This document shows, piece after piece, positions 48,340-58,690 of a DNA stretch of 64,000 nt. Made by a program: the position numbers and the translations under genes. The notes under the pieces are model-generated. The model had not been told where the DNA came from. It ran no database searches and worked only from the letters and a program-made list of their open reading frames with translations. The stretch covers positions 4,044,950 through 4,108,949 of the forward strand of contig NW_022098067.1 in assembly GCF_002288925.2 (NCBI RefSeq), written 5' to 3'. The first letter of the stretch is position 1. Every line of letters begins with the position of its first letter. Source of the stretch: Delphinapterus leucas (lineage: Eukaryota > Chordata > Mammalia > Artiodactyla > Monodontidae).

Positions 48340-49027
48340 ATTGGCTTAAAGGAACTTAAGTGCTCATACAAATACCATAAATATGAAGATAACCAGCCAA
48401 AATGAATTTTGGGTTCAAGTGATCTAGGAAATATTCAACATTAAATTAATATCTGCTATTAAAGCTGGCTTAAGCTTGTTGGTTTGATTAATACAGACAT
48501 GTCTTTAGAGTTTTCAGTGTTAAATATAATACTTCTGTAGTACCTAGGTTTACTGAAGTTCAAGTTTATGTTATTCCTGTTACAGAGTTTATCAGCAGGA
48601 AGAAAAATACTAAATTAACTAGGATTATTTGGTATGTTAATGTAGTCATTTGTAATTTTGGTTATTGTAACCAAGTTCATCAATTACACTGTAATCAGAT
48701 GTTTAACAGTGCTTTTTAAGTCTTTTGTCATTTATAGATAGTTATCTTTTACTCTGATGCTGTTACAAAAAGTGCTTCATCATCAAGAAGATTCATAGGA
48801 AGGCCAAGGAAACAGTTACAACAGTTCCACATCAAGATGATGGCTATGAGAGGGCTCCAGCCCATACCAACTTAAAACAAATAGCTCTCCTGCCCCTGGG
48901 ACACCTAGGTCAGGCATCCAGAGATTTTTACTCCCTGACAGGCAGGGTCAACACCCCTACTCAGCTGTTACAGAAGATGGACCTTTGCCCCTCTGCTTCC
49001 CATAAGATTATGGGAGTAAAATCTCTG
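48340..49027 (+). other. Degraded ERV interior before the right LTR
   Basis: No long open frame. The last 200 bp (CTCTCCTGCCCCTGGGACAC ... AAGATTATGGGAGTAAAATC) look like sequence usually found just 5' of a class I 3' LTR. The AT-rich part (48420-48760) is unassigned. Confidence 0.4.
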
Positions 49028-49036
49028 AGGGGAGGA

Positions 49037-49440
49037 TGAAACAGGAGGAAAGGAGGCAGGGCACAACCTTTAAAAGAATGACATAGCCATAGGACATTAC
49101 AGAAACTGGTTAGAACCAACTAGGTCCAAGATGGTGGAAGATTTGACTTCCAGTAGACCTTGAGCCTCATTATACATTCATTGTAATACATTAACATGAT
49201 AAATGACACACCCACAGGTGCCATGACAGTTCAGAGGCTAACCATAAAAGGCCAAAAAGTGGGCGGTGGCCCAATTCCTGGAAATCCATGCCCTTCCCCC
49301 AAATTATTGGAATAGCCCTCCTACTCATTAGCCTATGAAATTACCCAACTCATAAAAACTAACTATGCCTCTCACCTTCTGAGATGGTTCACACTGTCTG
49401 TGGAGTGTGTTTCTCTCTAAATAAATCCAATTCTTACCTA
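49037..49440 (+). mobile_element. Right LTR of the ERV copy: U3 and R only
   Basis: It starts TGAAACAGGAGG directly after a polypurine tract. CATAAAAAC at 49351-49359 is a possible TATA box. R begins near 49368, AATAAA is at 49420-49425, and the sequence ends at TTCTTACCTA (49440) followed by an A/C-rich tail. In the left LTR the same point continues into U5. Confidence 0.8.
49352..49357 (+). promoter_or_regulatory. Candidate TATA box of the ERV LTR
   Basis: ATAAAA lies 16 bp before the point (49368) where identity with the left LTR begins, close to where transcription start would define R. Function is inferred from position only. Confidence 0.4.
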
Positions 49441-49478
49441 AACACAACAAACAAACAAAAACAACAAACAAGCAAAAA

Positions 49479-49580
49479 ATATTTGTAACTGAATCACTTT
49501 TTTGTACACCTGAAACTAACACAATCAAGTATACTTGAAGTATAAAAGGAAAAAAGAAATAAAAGAAAAAAACAACAAAA
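49479..49580 (+). mobile_element. L1-C, segment 3 of 3 (3' UTR end and tail)
   Basis: TGTAACTGAATCACTTTTTT, ACACCTGAAACTAACACAA and an A-rich end match the last part of the cetartiodactyl L1 3' UTR, continuing segment 2. The right border is near 49580. No clear target duplication with the left end of L1-C was found. Confidence 0.8.
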
Positions 49581-49729
49581 AACTTTGTCCTGAGGAAATA
49601 GGGTAGAGATGCCATTACAGAGCTGTAAGAGAGTATAGTAGTTTAGTTTTGGAAACCTTAAGTTTTTGGTGAATATTGTATATTTTGCTGATATATACAA
49701 AATATATTGTATATTTTGCTGATAGTTTG

Positions 49730-50094
49730 GTCAGCCATAAAAAGGAACGAAATTGGGTCATTTGTTGAGATGTGGATGGATCTAGAGACTGTCATACAGA
49801 GTGAAGTAAGTCAGAAAGAGAAAAAACAAATATCGTATATTAACACATGTATGTGGAACCTAGAAAAATGGTACAGATGAACCGGTTTGCAGGGCAGAAG
49901 TTGAGACACAGATGTAGAGAACAAACGTATGGGCAACAAGGGGGGAAAGCTGCGGGGCGGTGGGGATGGTGGTGTGCTGAATTGGGCAAGTGGGATTGAC
50001 ATGTATACACTGATGTGTATAAAATTGATGACTAATAAGAACCTGCTGTATTAAAAAATTAATAAAATAAAATTTAAAAATTTTTTAAAAAAGA
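49730..50094 (+). mobile_element. L1-H: short 5'-truncated L1
   Basis: Starts in the last ORF2 codons (TCAGCCATAAAAAGGAACGA), runs through the 3' UTR (AATAAGAACCTGCTGTATT) and ends in an A-rich tail. A perfect 9-bp duplication GATAGTTTG is present at 49721-49729 and 50095-50103. Confidence 0.93.
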
Positions 50095-50320
50095 GATAGT
50101 TTGTAGGAATTTTGAGATACATGTCAATTAGAACTATACATTTGGAAGTCATCAACAAATGTGTAACCAAGCAGGAATCTTTGGGCCCTTTCTGGTACAG
50201 ACCTCCCCTGCCCCCATGTCCTCTTCCTGCCTCTCATTTGTAGAAAACCTTTAGTCTCCCAGGCCTCCCCTGAATCACAAAAGGCTGGTTCAAGAATTTC
50301 TGATTGAAAGATTGTGAATA

Positions 50321-51041
50321 TGTAATAACAAAAAATGGCAGTTGGGCCAGGAGAACTGGTAACAACTTAAACAATAGATCAGCCATATAACTGAGTCACA
50401 GAATCTTTATTTTCTCCCTGAAGGACATAGATAACAGAGTCTGATGCACATTCCCAAGTTGTTTTCCAGATAATGAACCCCCTACCAGATGAATAAAAGC
50501 TAACTGCATGATCTCCACCAGCATATAGCCTCCAGACCAGCTGAACCTGAGGATTAATGATGTTAACCCTTATGACAGAACACTGTGACTTCACCATCAA
50601 CCAGTTAAAGAACTGTGCATGAGATGATCATGTACCCTGCGACTCTCTCCCTCACCTTGTCTTTAAAAACGCTTCCCTGGGGCTTCCCTGGTGGCGCAGT
50701 GGTTGAGAGTCTGCCTGCCGATGCAGGGGACACGGGTTTGTGCCCCGGTCCGGGAAGATCCCACATGCCACGGAGCGGCTAGGCCCGTGAGCCATGGACA
50801 CTGAGCCTGCGCGTCCGGAGCCTGTTGCTCCACAACGGGAGAGGCCACGACAGTGAGAGGCCCGCGTACCACAAAAAACAAAAAAAAACGCTTCCCTGAA
50901 ATCCATTGGGGTGTTCAGGTCTTTTGAGTATGAGCATCCTATACTCCTTGCTTGGTCCTTGCAATATACCTTTCTGCTCCAAACATTTCAGTTTGTTTGG
51001 CATCACTGTGTGTTGTGCATAGGAACTTGGATTTGACAACA
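50321..51041 (+). mobile_element. Old retroviral solo LTR, split by a SINE
   Basis: Begins TGTAATAACAAAAAATGGC and ends CTTGGATTTGACAACA. Between them are GTCTTTAAAAAC (possible TATA), GGTCTTTTGAGTATGAGC, GCAATATACCTTTCTGCTCC (a decayed AATAAA in GCAATAAACC) and CAGTTTGTTTGGCATCACTG. This order matches LTRs of an ERV family known in laurasiatherians, whose name I cannot give with certainty. Without the SINE it is about 500 bp. I could not find a target duplication. Confidence 0.6.
50680..50883 (+). mobile_element. CHR-2-type cetacean SINE inside the LTR
   Basis: Full-length SINE flanked by a perfect 15-bp duplication AAAAACGCTTCCCTG at 50665-50679 and 50884-50898. It is one of the least diverged copies in the window and serves well as reference for the others. 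Confidence 0.96.
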
Positions 51042-51994
51042 AAATGGATAGAATTTAAGTCCTTGCTGTTGGATAGGATTGCCCAGGGAGTTAGTGTAGA
51101 TGGAAAAGAAAAGAAGTCTTAAGAGCTGATCCCTGGGGCACTCTAACATTAGGAGATGTGGGAGAAGAGAAGGAAGAAGCATAGGAGACTGAGGTGGAGT
51201 TAGGCAAAAAGAAAGCCAGAACAGGGTGGAATTCTGGAAGCCCCATGAGCAAAGTATATCGAGGAGGAGGGAGTGATGAACTGGATAAAAAGCTGCTGAT
51301 AATTCAGGTATCAAGAAGTATCATGCAGCCACTGATGGCCTTAACAAAAGCAGCTTTGGTGAAATGATTGGCAAAAACCTCAGAGAAGAAAGATGAAAAA
51401 ATGGATGCAGTTGAAATGGGGCAGTTGCTGGAAGGTATATGGAATCAACATGTTTGTATGCTGGTGGAAATGATGCATGAAAATGGGGATGCTGAAGGAG
51501 AAAGGGGGAAGAATTGTTGAAGTGAGAGGGGATTTGTTCTACTCACAAGCAGGGAGTGTCCACAAGAACAGTTCATCTATTGTAAAGAGGGGGAATGCTG
51601 AGTATATGAACAAAGATGCCAGGAGGTGGGTAGATGTGGTTGGTGGTGGGAATTTATAGAAGTTCTCATCAGATCACTTCAGTTTTGATTTTGTGAAGTA
51701 AGTATGACAAAGCAAGAGAGGGGCAAAGGATTTGAGCATGCCATGTAAGCATGGCAGTGATCATAAACTTTGACAATGGAATTTAAGCAATTTTTACCAT
51801 ATGATGTAATTTTATCTTGCAATGGTAAGGGAGAAAGAGAGGATATAGAAGCAGAGGTCTGAGGGAATACAGCTGCCAAAAATAGTGCAGAGAATGTGAG
51901 TAAAGAGAGAAGAGGCTCAAAAGAGTCCAGATTCTGACCTGTGAGTACTTTCTAGAGAGAACTCAGAATTGGATTTGATATGTTGGTAGATTGT
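51042..51994. other. Non-coding; probably an ancient repeat
   Basis: GATCCCTGGGGCACTCTAAC, GAGGAGGGAGTGATGAACTG, GCATGTTTGTATGCTG-type and GTAGATGTGGTTGGTGG-type blocks recall a very old, G/A-rich mammalian repeat, but I cannot name it. No credible open frame (longest about 100 codons, 51003-51314, opposite strand). Confidence 0.35.
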
Positions 51995-52735
51995 TAGAAA
52001 TGACACGCAATAAATCATACCTCTTTGTTTCTGTACCCTTTACAATATGTCTTTGCTATGTGCTATGGAGTCTATTTCCCACCTCTTAAATCTGTGTTGT
52101 TTTGTGAATTGCCCTGACCAATAGAATATAGAAGTGGTGTCTGGGACGTCTGAGCCCATGTCTTGAGGCTCCGTAGCTATGCTGTCATAGCTAGGTTAGA
52201 GAGAAGCCAGGTACCATAGAAAGAAGTTCAGGCTATCCTGCTGGAGCCACATGGAGAGAAAGGCCCTAGAGCAGTGCTTTCTAACAGAAATTTCTGCTAT
52301 GATGGAAAAAATACTCTATATTGTCCAATGTGGCATCCACTAGCCACACATAACTACTGAGTACTTGAAGTGTGACTTGTAATTTTAAACTACATTTTTA
52401 ATTTTAAAACATTTTGATTAATATAATTTTTGATGTAAACAGCCACATGTGGATAGTGCTTACCATATTAGTGCAGCCCTAGAGGAAAGAGACTACACAG
52501 AGAAGCCCCAGGGAAGAGAACTGAGCTGTCCCATTGACTGCTAGCACAAAGGTACAAGATGTGTGAGGCCTCCATCCCTATGTGAATTTATCCAGCCCAT
52601 GTAGAACAAAGATAAGATGCCCCTTCTGAGCCCTGCCCAAATTCCTGACCTATAGAATCATGAGCAGTAGGATTGTTTAAGCCATTAGATTTGAGGTAGT
52701 TTTTTATGTAGCAATAGGTAACTGATATAGACATG
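51995..52735 (+). mobile_element. Ancient mammalian repeat, split by a DNA-transposon-like insert
   Basis: Left part: CCACCTCTTAAATCTGTGTT, GACCAATAGAATATAGAAGT, CCTGCTGGAGCCACATGGAG. Right part: GATTGTTTAAGCCATTAGAT, AGCAATAGGTAACTGATATA. Together they follow a common old LTR-like repeat with the end TTTAAGCCACTAAGTTT...AGCAATAGATAACTGA. The insert at 52277-52490 divides it. Confidence 0.5.
52277..52490. mobile_element. hAT-type MITE-like element with inverted ends
   Basis: TGTCCAATGTGGCATCCACT near the left end and TAGTGCTTACCATATTAGTG near the right are diverged inverted repeats; both are followed inward by AGCCACA..TG-type sequence. The AT-rich middle (AATTTTAAACTACATTTTTA) fits a short nonautonomous DNA transposon. 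The family name is uncertain. Confidence 0.55.
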
Positions 52736-52796
52736 GTGGCAGAAAAGTCCTGCCATCCTATGAGGACCTGTCTGGGGTAGCCAGCTGGCCTTTTTT

Positions 52797-52994
52797 TTTT
52801 TTTGCGGTACACGGGCCTCTCACTGCTGTGGCCTCTCCCATTGCAGAGCACAGGATCCGGATGCGCAGGCTCAGCGGCCATGGCTCACAGGCCCAGCCAC
52901 TCTGCGGCATGTGGGATCTTCCCGGACCGGGGCACAAACCCGTGTCCCCTGCATCGGCAGGCAGACTCTCAACCACTGCGCCACCAGGGAAGCC
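52797..52994 (-). mobile_element. CHR-2-type cetacean SINE, minus strand
   Basis: Reverse complement reads the full SINE with poly(A). A 16-bp duplication CCAGCTGGCCTTTTTT flanks it at 52781-52796 and 52995-53010, although its T part merges with the tail. Confidence 0.95.
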
Positions 52995-53010
52995 CCAGCT
53001 GGCCTTTTTT

Positions 53011-54360
53011 ATGTGACACCTTAATGCCATGTGCTTTTCCATTCAAACTATGACACTGTTATTCTGCAGAAGTGTGGACTGCACCTAGGCCCAGCTAAAT
53101 AAATTGAGGCACTCAAAGTAGAAAGAACAATTTTCATTTATTAAGCATTAGGGTCTTCATGTGCAAGCTTCTCACCCCTGTTCAGAGAGGTCTCTATGAT
53201 ACAATGGAAGTTTATAACAAGGAAATCTGGGCCCCAGCCACTGGATTTGAGTGTCTATTCTTTGGACTCAACAAAACTTGTAAGTCCAGACCCCTCCTAC
53301 TTCCCATAAGATATCCTTCTGCCTTTTTTCCCCCACTCAAAGACATAGATTGTCATAACTCCTGGCCATATGTAAGTGTAGCCCACTTAAGGCTAGGGAT
53401 GTTGGCTGAGCAGAACAGGGTTGAGGAATGACAACTTACAGCAGCTGCTGATCTAACTCTTCTTATACAATCACTAGTTTCTATCCTTTAGCCCTCCGCT
53501 TACTATTGAGGTCCTGACTGCATTTTATCATCAGTATTCCTGGTCACATGGAATTTATACTACTTGCCTCTGCTTTCGTTTACTCCCCTGATGCTGCATT
53601 AATTACATTTGCAAGATCGAGGTGGACTCAAATTATTAATGAGAGGGATCATTATACATAAGTGCAATTTTTCATGACTGACCATCCTCATTTTGTATTT
53701 CTAAATATCAATAAGCTGACCTCTGCACATTTTCTTAAGTCTGTGTTATTTCGGTGAGGAGGAAACTGAATGCTTGGGGAACTGGTGAGAAATGGTAATC
53801 TTAATTTACCAGGTGAAAAAATATTAAAATAGTACTCTGCATGATATATGAGAGTTTGTCAACATGACATGTTACATAGGGCTGAATACATATACCAGGG
53901 TGGGAAACGAATGAGAAAAAACTTTTTGAATTGTGTTCAAAGATTTATACATTCTTCTACATTTCAGTTTGTGAAAATAAAACATTCAATAGATTGGAAA
54001 TTCCTTGTAGACTTCTAAGAGCTCTCACCCATTTTATGACTGCTTTAGATTCTGTAATCTGGTTGTCTGACCCTCTGCTCATGTGTATACAGGAGATCTG
54101 GGCTTCATTCTCCATCTGGCATCAGCCACAGGAGCCACTGCTGAACTTGAGAGATGTGGGCCAAGGAGAAAAAGGGAATTCTCATCTGGGCAGAGCAGAT
54201 ATGGAAGCCAAAGAACTTACTAAGGCACAAGGCCCTGAAAGAGAGAGTGGAAAACAAAAATGGGGCCAAACTGAAAGTGTTTGTTATCAATAGAGATCAG
54301 GCAAAACAAATCTGGAGGGACTTGCAGAAGCAGCAGAATACTTAGTGAGTCCAAGGAGAA
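53011..54360. other. Non-coding stretch, no gene supported
   Basis: Open frames of 90 (53159-53431) and 120 codons (53931-54293) occur. Their products have no domain I recognise, no matching frame continuing across a splice junction and overlap other short frames. I treat the stretch as intergenic. Confidence 0.4.
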
Positions 54361-54375
54361 TAGGGAACACATCTG

Positions 54376-54470
54376 ATTTTCTTGCTATTGTACCCTCAAG
54401 CCTAGTATACTGATGACACACATTAGGAACTCAAGAAATGGTCGTTAAATGAATAAATTAATAAATGAGA
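54376..54470 (+). mobile_element. L2/MIR-type 3'-end fragment
   Basis: CTTGCTATTGTACCCTCAAG ... AGGAACTCAAGAAATGGTCG ... AATGAATAAATTAATAAATG resembles the L2-type 3' end (GTATCCCCAGCGCC ... TGCTCAATAAATGTTTGTTGAATG). Short and diverged. Confidence 0.55.
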
Positions 54471-54694
54471 TACCCATGGTTGAGCCTAAGAGGGAATGGT
54501 TAGGGCCAAGTCAAAGCTAAACTGTGTATTAGGCAAAGTTTTACTTTGTCCCATCAATTCCCTCTGCCAAGGTAGATTTGGGTACTTTTCAGATTTAAAA
54601 TTTTATCTCTAATTGTAGAATGTAAGGCTGTGGTAGCATGTTGGAGAGTTAGGGGAAGATGGCTTCTGCTGAAATCAAACATGAAAAAAGAGAG

Positions 54695-54945
54695 GAGACA
54701 AAAGACATTTATCGAACATCTCCTATTGCCAAGCATGTCACCTGCATTATTTGATCTAATTCTCACAACAACATTTTGTGGGAGGTACAACTATTATCTA
54801 AATTTTGCCAATAAAAAACCTGGGGGCACAGAATGTTTAAGTAACTTGCTCAAGCTTATACAGCTTAAACCACTCTGTGGTGGATCTGAGATATAAACCC
54901 AGACCTGCCTGACTTGAGAGCTGGGCTCTCAATCTCTACCCCAGT
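54695..54945 (-). mobile_element. MIR SINE, antisense
   Basis: GACATTTATCGAACATCTCC, GATCTAATTCTCACAACAAC, TTTAAGTAACTTGCTCAAGC and ACCCAGACCTGCCTGACTTG follow the MIR minus strand over nearly its full length (ATTTATTGAGC ... CTCACAACAACCC ... AAGTAACTTGCCCAAGG ... ACCCAGGTCTGCCTGACTCC). Confidence 0.82.
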
Positions 54946-54964
54946 ATGTTTCCAGGCCTGCTTA

Positions 54965-55130
54965 CTGATAAGAATATTTTGCAGCGCTTGTTAAAAATAT
55001 TAGTTCCTAGGACCCGAATCTATTAGACTTACTAACTGAAAATCCCTACGAGTAAGGTCCTGGATTCAGTATTTTTAACAGACTCCCAGATATGTTTTTC
55101 GAAGCAAGTTTAAGCAATACTGCCTGACAC
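54965..55130 (+). mobile_element. MER5-type hAT DNA transposon fragment
   Basis: GCGCTTGTTAAAAATATTAG, TCCTAGGACCC, GGTCCTGGATTCAGTATTTT and AACAGACTCCCAGATATG follow the MER5 order (CTTGTTAAAA.GCAGATTCCTGGGCCC ... AACAAGCTCCCCAGGTGAT). Old and without intact terminal repeats. Confidence 0.5.
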
Positions 55131-56150
55131 ATATATTCCTGGGTAGACATCCCATAAAAATAATTATTGGTTAGAGCTTCAATACTTCATTTATCAAGGG
55201 AAGAAATTTAGATGCTTTGAACTACTGAATAATTCTCTTTGTGAAAATTCCTAGAAACAAGAGTGCTCATTAATTTGTGCTTATAAGAGAAGTGTGAATT
55301 GTATTTAAATGGAAGAATATTGTGGTATATTTTACTCCTTCAGGAATAGATACAAGGTGAATACTATTTGTAAAAGAAAAAATTTACTGATTTGTTGAAA
55401 GTTTGTTTAAAAAAGAGCTATAGCTTGAATTCCAATTAATGTTTCATAGCATAAAAGTGTGGTTAATCTCTAAAAGGAAAAAATTAAGCTAATTGGATTT
55501 TTAAATCTGAAAAGGCCCCAGAGAAAGGCTTTTCTTGATTGAAAATTTGAAACTAATTTTGCACCATATGTTTTGGTCAAGGTTAGGTAAGGGTAAATAA
55601 CTTCCCATGGAAGATTCACTAATGACTACTAGAGCAAAATCAGTTTAAACAAGCCCTGAACTTGGAAGAAATGCAAAAATATTTATCAGGTCCAGTGATA
55701 TCTAACACTGTAAATACTAGGATGATCTGTTCAATATTTATGCTTAAATTCTATTTTAAGATAGGTCCCACAAATTTCTTAAGTTTTTCATGAATTTTAA
55801 GTTTGCTATCTTGGGATTAGTTTCATTAAGCTTTATAGAAGTCTTTAGAATTGCAAAATTTAATAAGTGCAAAAAAACTTTATCCTGGAAACATGGGTTT
55901 TATAAACATAAATAAAAATAATTAAAATAACCTGAAGTTTTGATTAATTAATGTTCATTAGGTAGATTGGTTTAGTGCCACATTGCCTAAAAATTCGATA
56001 TTTTGTAGTTTCAAAAACCTCAAAACACTTTATAAACATTATTTTGAAACTCCATATTCATAGTGAAAAGAATAATTACTTTTTAGGATTATTATTTTCT
56101 TTGAAAAATACACATATAAATCTATTAAAATCTGTATATTGGCTAAATTG
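55131..56150. other. Non-coding stretch, no gene seen
   Basis: AT-rich, apparently unique sequence with no coding signal and no repeat I can name. Confidence 0.45.
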
Positions 56151-56163
56151 CTACAAATAGTTT

Positions 56164-56330
56164 GTGGCCTCTTCTGTTGTGGAGCACAGCCTCCGGACGC
56201 GCAGGCTCAGCGGCCATGGCTCACGGGCTTAGCCGTTCCGTGGCATGTGGGATCTTCCCGGACCGGGGCACGAACCTATGTCCCCTGCATCGGTAGGCAG
56301 ACTCTCAACCACTGCGCCACCAGGGAAGCC
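56164..56330 (-). mobile_element. Tailless CHR-2-type SINE with perfect target duplication
   Basis: In the reverse complement the SINE begins correctly (GGCTTCCCTGGTGGCGCAGT) but stops at AGAAGAGGCCAC, lacking the last about 25 bases of the body and any poly(A). Even so, CTACAAATAGTTT (13 bp) is repeated perfectly at 56151-56163 and 56331-56343. Normal L1-driven SINE insertions keep a 3' A-tail. Confidence 0.93.
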
Positions 56331-56343
56331 CTACAAATAGTTT

Positions 56344-58515
56344 TTGACAAAACATATTTGTAACATACCGTAACTGCATAAGAGCCTGTAGCACAATATT
56401 AACTCTTAGTTACTTAGTGGTTGGAAAGGGGACAAACTGCTAGTTTAAATGGGTTTTGCAACTTATTTTCTGTGAATATGGAGATTAAATTTTGTCATTA
56501 AGGGGCTTTTCTCCTGTAGTGGGGAGAAAGGGACAAATTCAGGCAGTTCAGCATTTAGGGAAAGAACTTCAAATGCCAATGCATCAGACCGAGATTATTA
56601 ACATTTCTGTTTAATGACTTGAGAGGAAAGCTAGCAAGTGTTAAAATGTTCACCAAGAGAGGAGACTTCTCCTTTGAGGGGAGCATCCCCAACAACCTGG
56701 TAACAGGTAAATTCCCTACAATATCCTTACATTTTAAATTAACTTTGTTAAAGGCTTCTGTCTAGGGGGATTAAAGAGAAGGTGATGAGTCAATATTTGA
56801 TGGCAAAGTAAACTACAGAAATCTGAAGCACATGGAGAATTGGAGGTAATAAAGGTTAAGTCTGGAGCAATAAGGTGGGACCAAGGATTTGCTAAGAAAG
56901 CCTAAGAAATTCAGAGAAAGTAACTAGGCTTATGCAAGCATGTGGGATAGGGACAGTTGATTTTTTAAGGGTTGGGTTTTCAAAGATGAACTCTGTTTCA
57001 GCCTGAGCAGTAGTCCAGAAGAGGGCTTGGGCTCCAAGGTTGTTTAGTAAATCACAACTCATTGCATGGGAAAACCAGAAACATGATAGCAAGTGGGCCT
57101 GTCCAGAAAGAGGAAAAATTATACGAACTGGAATTGAGAGCAAATGTCCAACGTAAACATTTTAAAAGTCTTTTTATGGTACGGCTTAGTCTCTCAGGAT
57201 CTGGACCCCTTCACTAGCTTCCCCCGAGCATTTGGACACATGAGGTAGGAACAAGGCTTATGCCCTGGCAGCTGGCTGATTCTTGTGAGGCTGATGTCCA
57301 GTGAAGCAGGGTTGGACAGTGCCTGACCCTGTACCTTCAGCTAGCTTCTACTGCTTTCATCTGTGGCTCATGGACATTTAGTCTGTTCTTTGTTAGTTCA
57401 GTCAGAACCTCGAGGTCTCTCCCCACCTATGATTCATTTGAGATCTAGCTGTATTCTATTTGTTCAGACCAGGATGTCCACCTTGAAGTCTATGTTGCTG
57501 GATATGTGATCATAGCTACAGAGCCCCTTCTGACAGTAACCCCCCACCACCACTACTCTCTCAGGAATTCTGAGACTCATTAGAGCTACTCAGAGCATCT
57601 GGGGAAGCGGGTGGCAAGAAAATGAAAGCTTTAGCATCCACCTTTTTCTACCTTTTTTATTTCTAATAACAATAAATACAAACAGAATATATATATTCTT
57701 TTCTGAGATACACTTTAATACATTAATAATTATTTTATATAATTGAAATGTTTTACTACATGTTAATATGGTTAACATGGACCTGCAAAAATGCTGATTT
57801 TATGTCTCATAGCATATGGCAAAAGCCCATATTCTACTAAGAGGAAATGAAGTAAATCACCTAAGTATGCAATGTAAGTAGCTTTGAACAGTCTCCCCAA
57901 GTGGGAAAAAAGTCACTAGAGCTATTATGCTCTTGTAGGAGAAATGGGTGTTGCATGTTTACTAATGAAACTTTCAGTCATTGTCTTATCTATTATTGCA
58001 TTTGAAAGGAAACACAGAATTAAATATTATAATTAAAATTCAGAGAATAATCTCAAGCACTAAAAAATTAAGGAAATAAATTATTTTAAAGTATAATTTC
58101 ACTTTCAAGAACCAAATATACATATACTATACAACTATACAACCAACTATACATGTTCTCCAAATGAGGGCAATGTGCTGTGTAATGCAATTTCATTCTC
58201 AAATAAAAAATACTTCATTATTAACTTTTCCATATACTAAAAAAAATTAATATACAACATATACTAACAAAAAGTTGTATAAATTACCTAGCCCAGACTT
58301 TGAACATGAGCAAGATATCAAATACTACAAAAAGAATTAACACATACATTAGTAGATAACTAAAGTACAATGTGAAGAATTCTTAAATGTAAAATCCTAA
58401 TGTAAATTAATTTCTTTTGTACATGAAAATAAATTGCAAAATGTACATTTATATTGAACCCATTCAATAACAATATAACTATAATAAATTTTGCTTCATA
58501 TATTGGCTTAATAGA
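56344..58515. other. Non-coding stretch, no gene seen
   Basis: Apparently unique sequence. The slightly GC-richer part at 57180-57600 has no open frame with a recognisable domain. From 57650 onward it is strongly AT-rich. Confidence 0.4.
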
Positions 58516-58519
58516 ATGT

Positions 58520-58690
58520 TAGTTTATTAAATGCCTTATTATATGCAAGCACTGTGCTAATTGCTAGGTCCAGAAGTGATAAATATATGTCCCTATTCCT
58601 AAGAGTTTCCAATTAAATAAGGAAGTCAGACATGTAAAGAAATATTTACACCACAATGTGATACTCAGAGAATGTACTCGGAGTTATTCC
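58520..58690 (-). mobile_element. L2-type fragment, antisense
   Basis: TTTATTAAATGCCTTATTAT, GCAAGCACTGTGCTAATTGC and TCCAATTAAATAAGGAAGTC resemble the L2 antisense order (TTATTGAGCGCCTACTATGTGCCAGGCACTGTGCTAGG ... GTCTAGTGGGGAAGAC). Old. Confidence 0.6.

Larger units (their letters stand above)
45024..49478 (+). mobile_element. Gammaretrovirus-like ERV, R-to-R copy with A-rich tail
   Basis: The left end is an LTR fragment beginning in R (45026) and continuing into U5. Leader, gag, protease and pol remnants follow, then a polypurine tract AGGGGAGGA at 49028-49036 and the right LTR from TG at 49037. The right LTR stops at 49440, about 15 bp after AATAAA, and is followed by an A/C-rich tail (49441-49478). 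The two R copies (45026-45096 and 49368-49440) align over about 72 bp. U3 is missing on the left and U5 on the right. L1-C 3' UTR lies on both sides, with a weak ATATTT(A/G)T duplication. This form fits L1-mediated copying of viral RNA. Confidence 0.82.

Noticed and set aside
45024..49478. The retroviral copy as an ordinary truncated provirus
   Set aside because: A provirus has full LTRs at both ends with 4-6 bp duplications. Here U3 is missing on the left and U5 on the right, at points matching RNA ends, and an A-rich tail follows. Later deletions at just these points are possible but less likely.
53931..54293. 120-codon plus-strand frame in unique DNA
   Set aside because: No known domain, no splice-supported continuation, no codon bias that I can see, and a competing frame overlaps it at 54154-54345. 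A coding-potential test across species would be needed to revive it.
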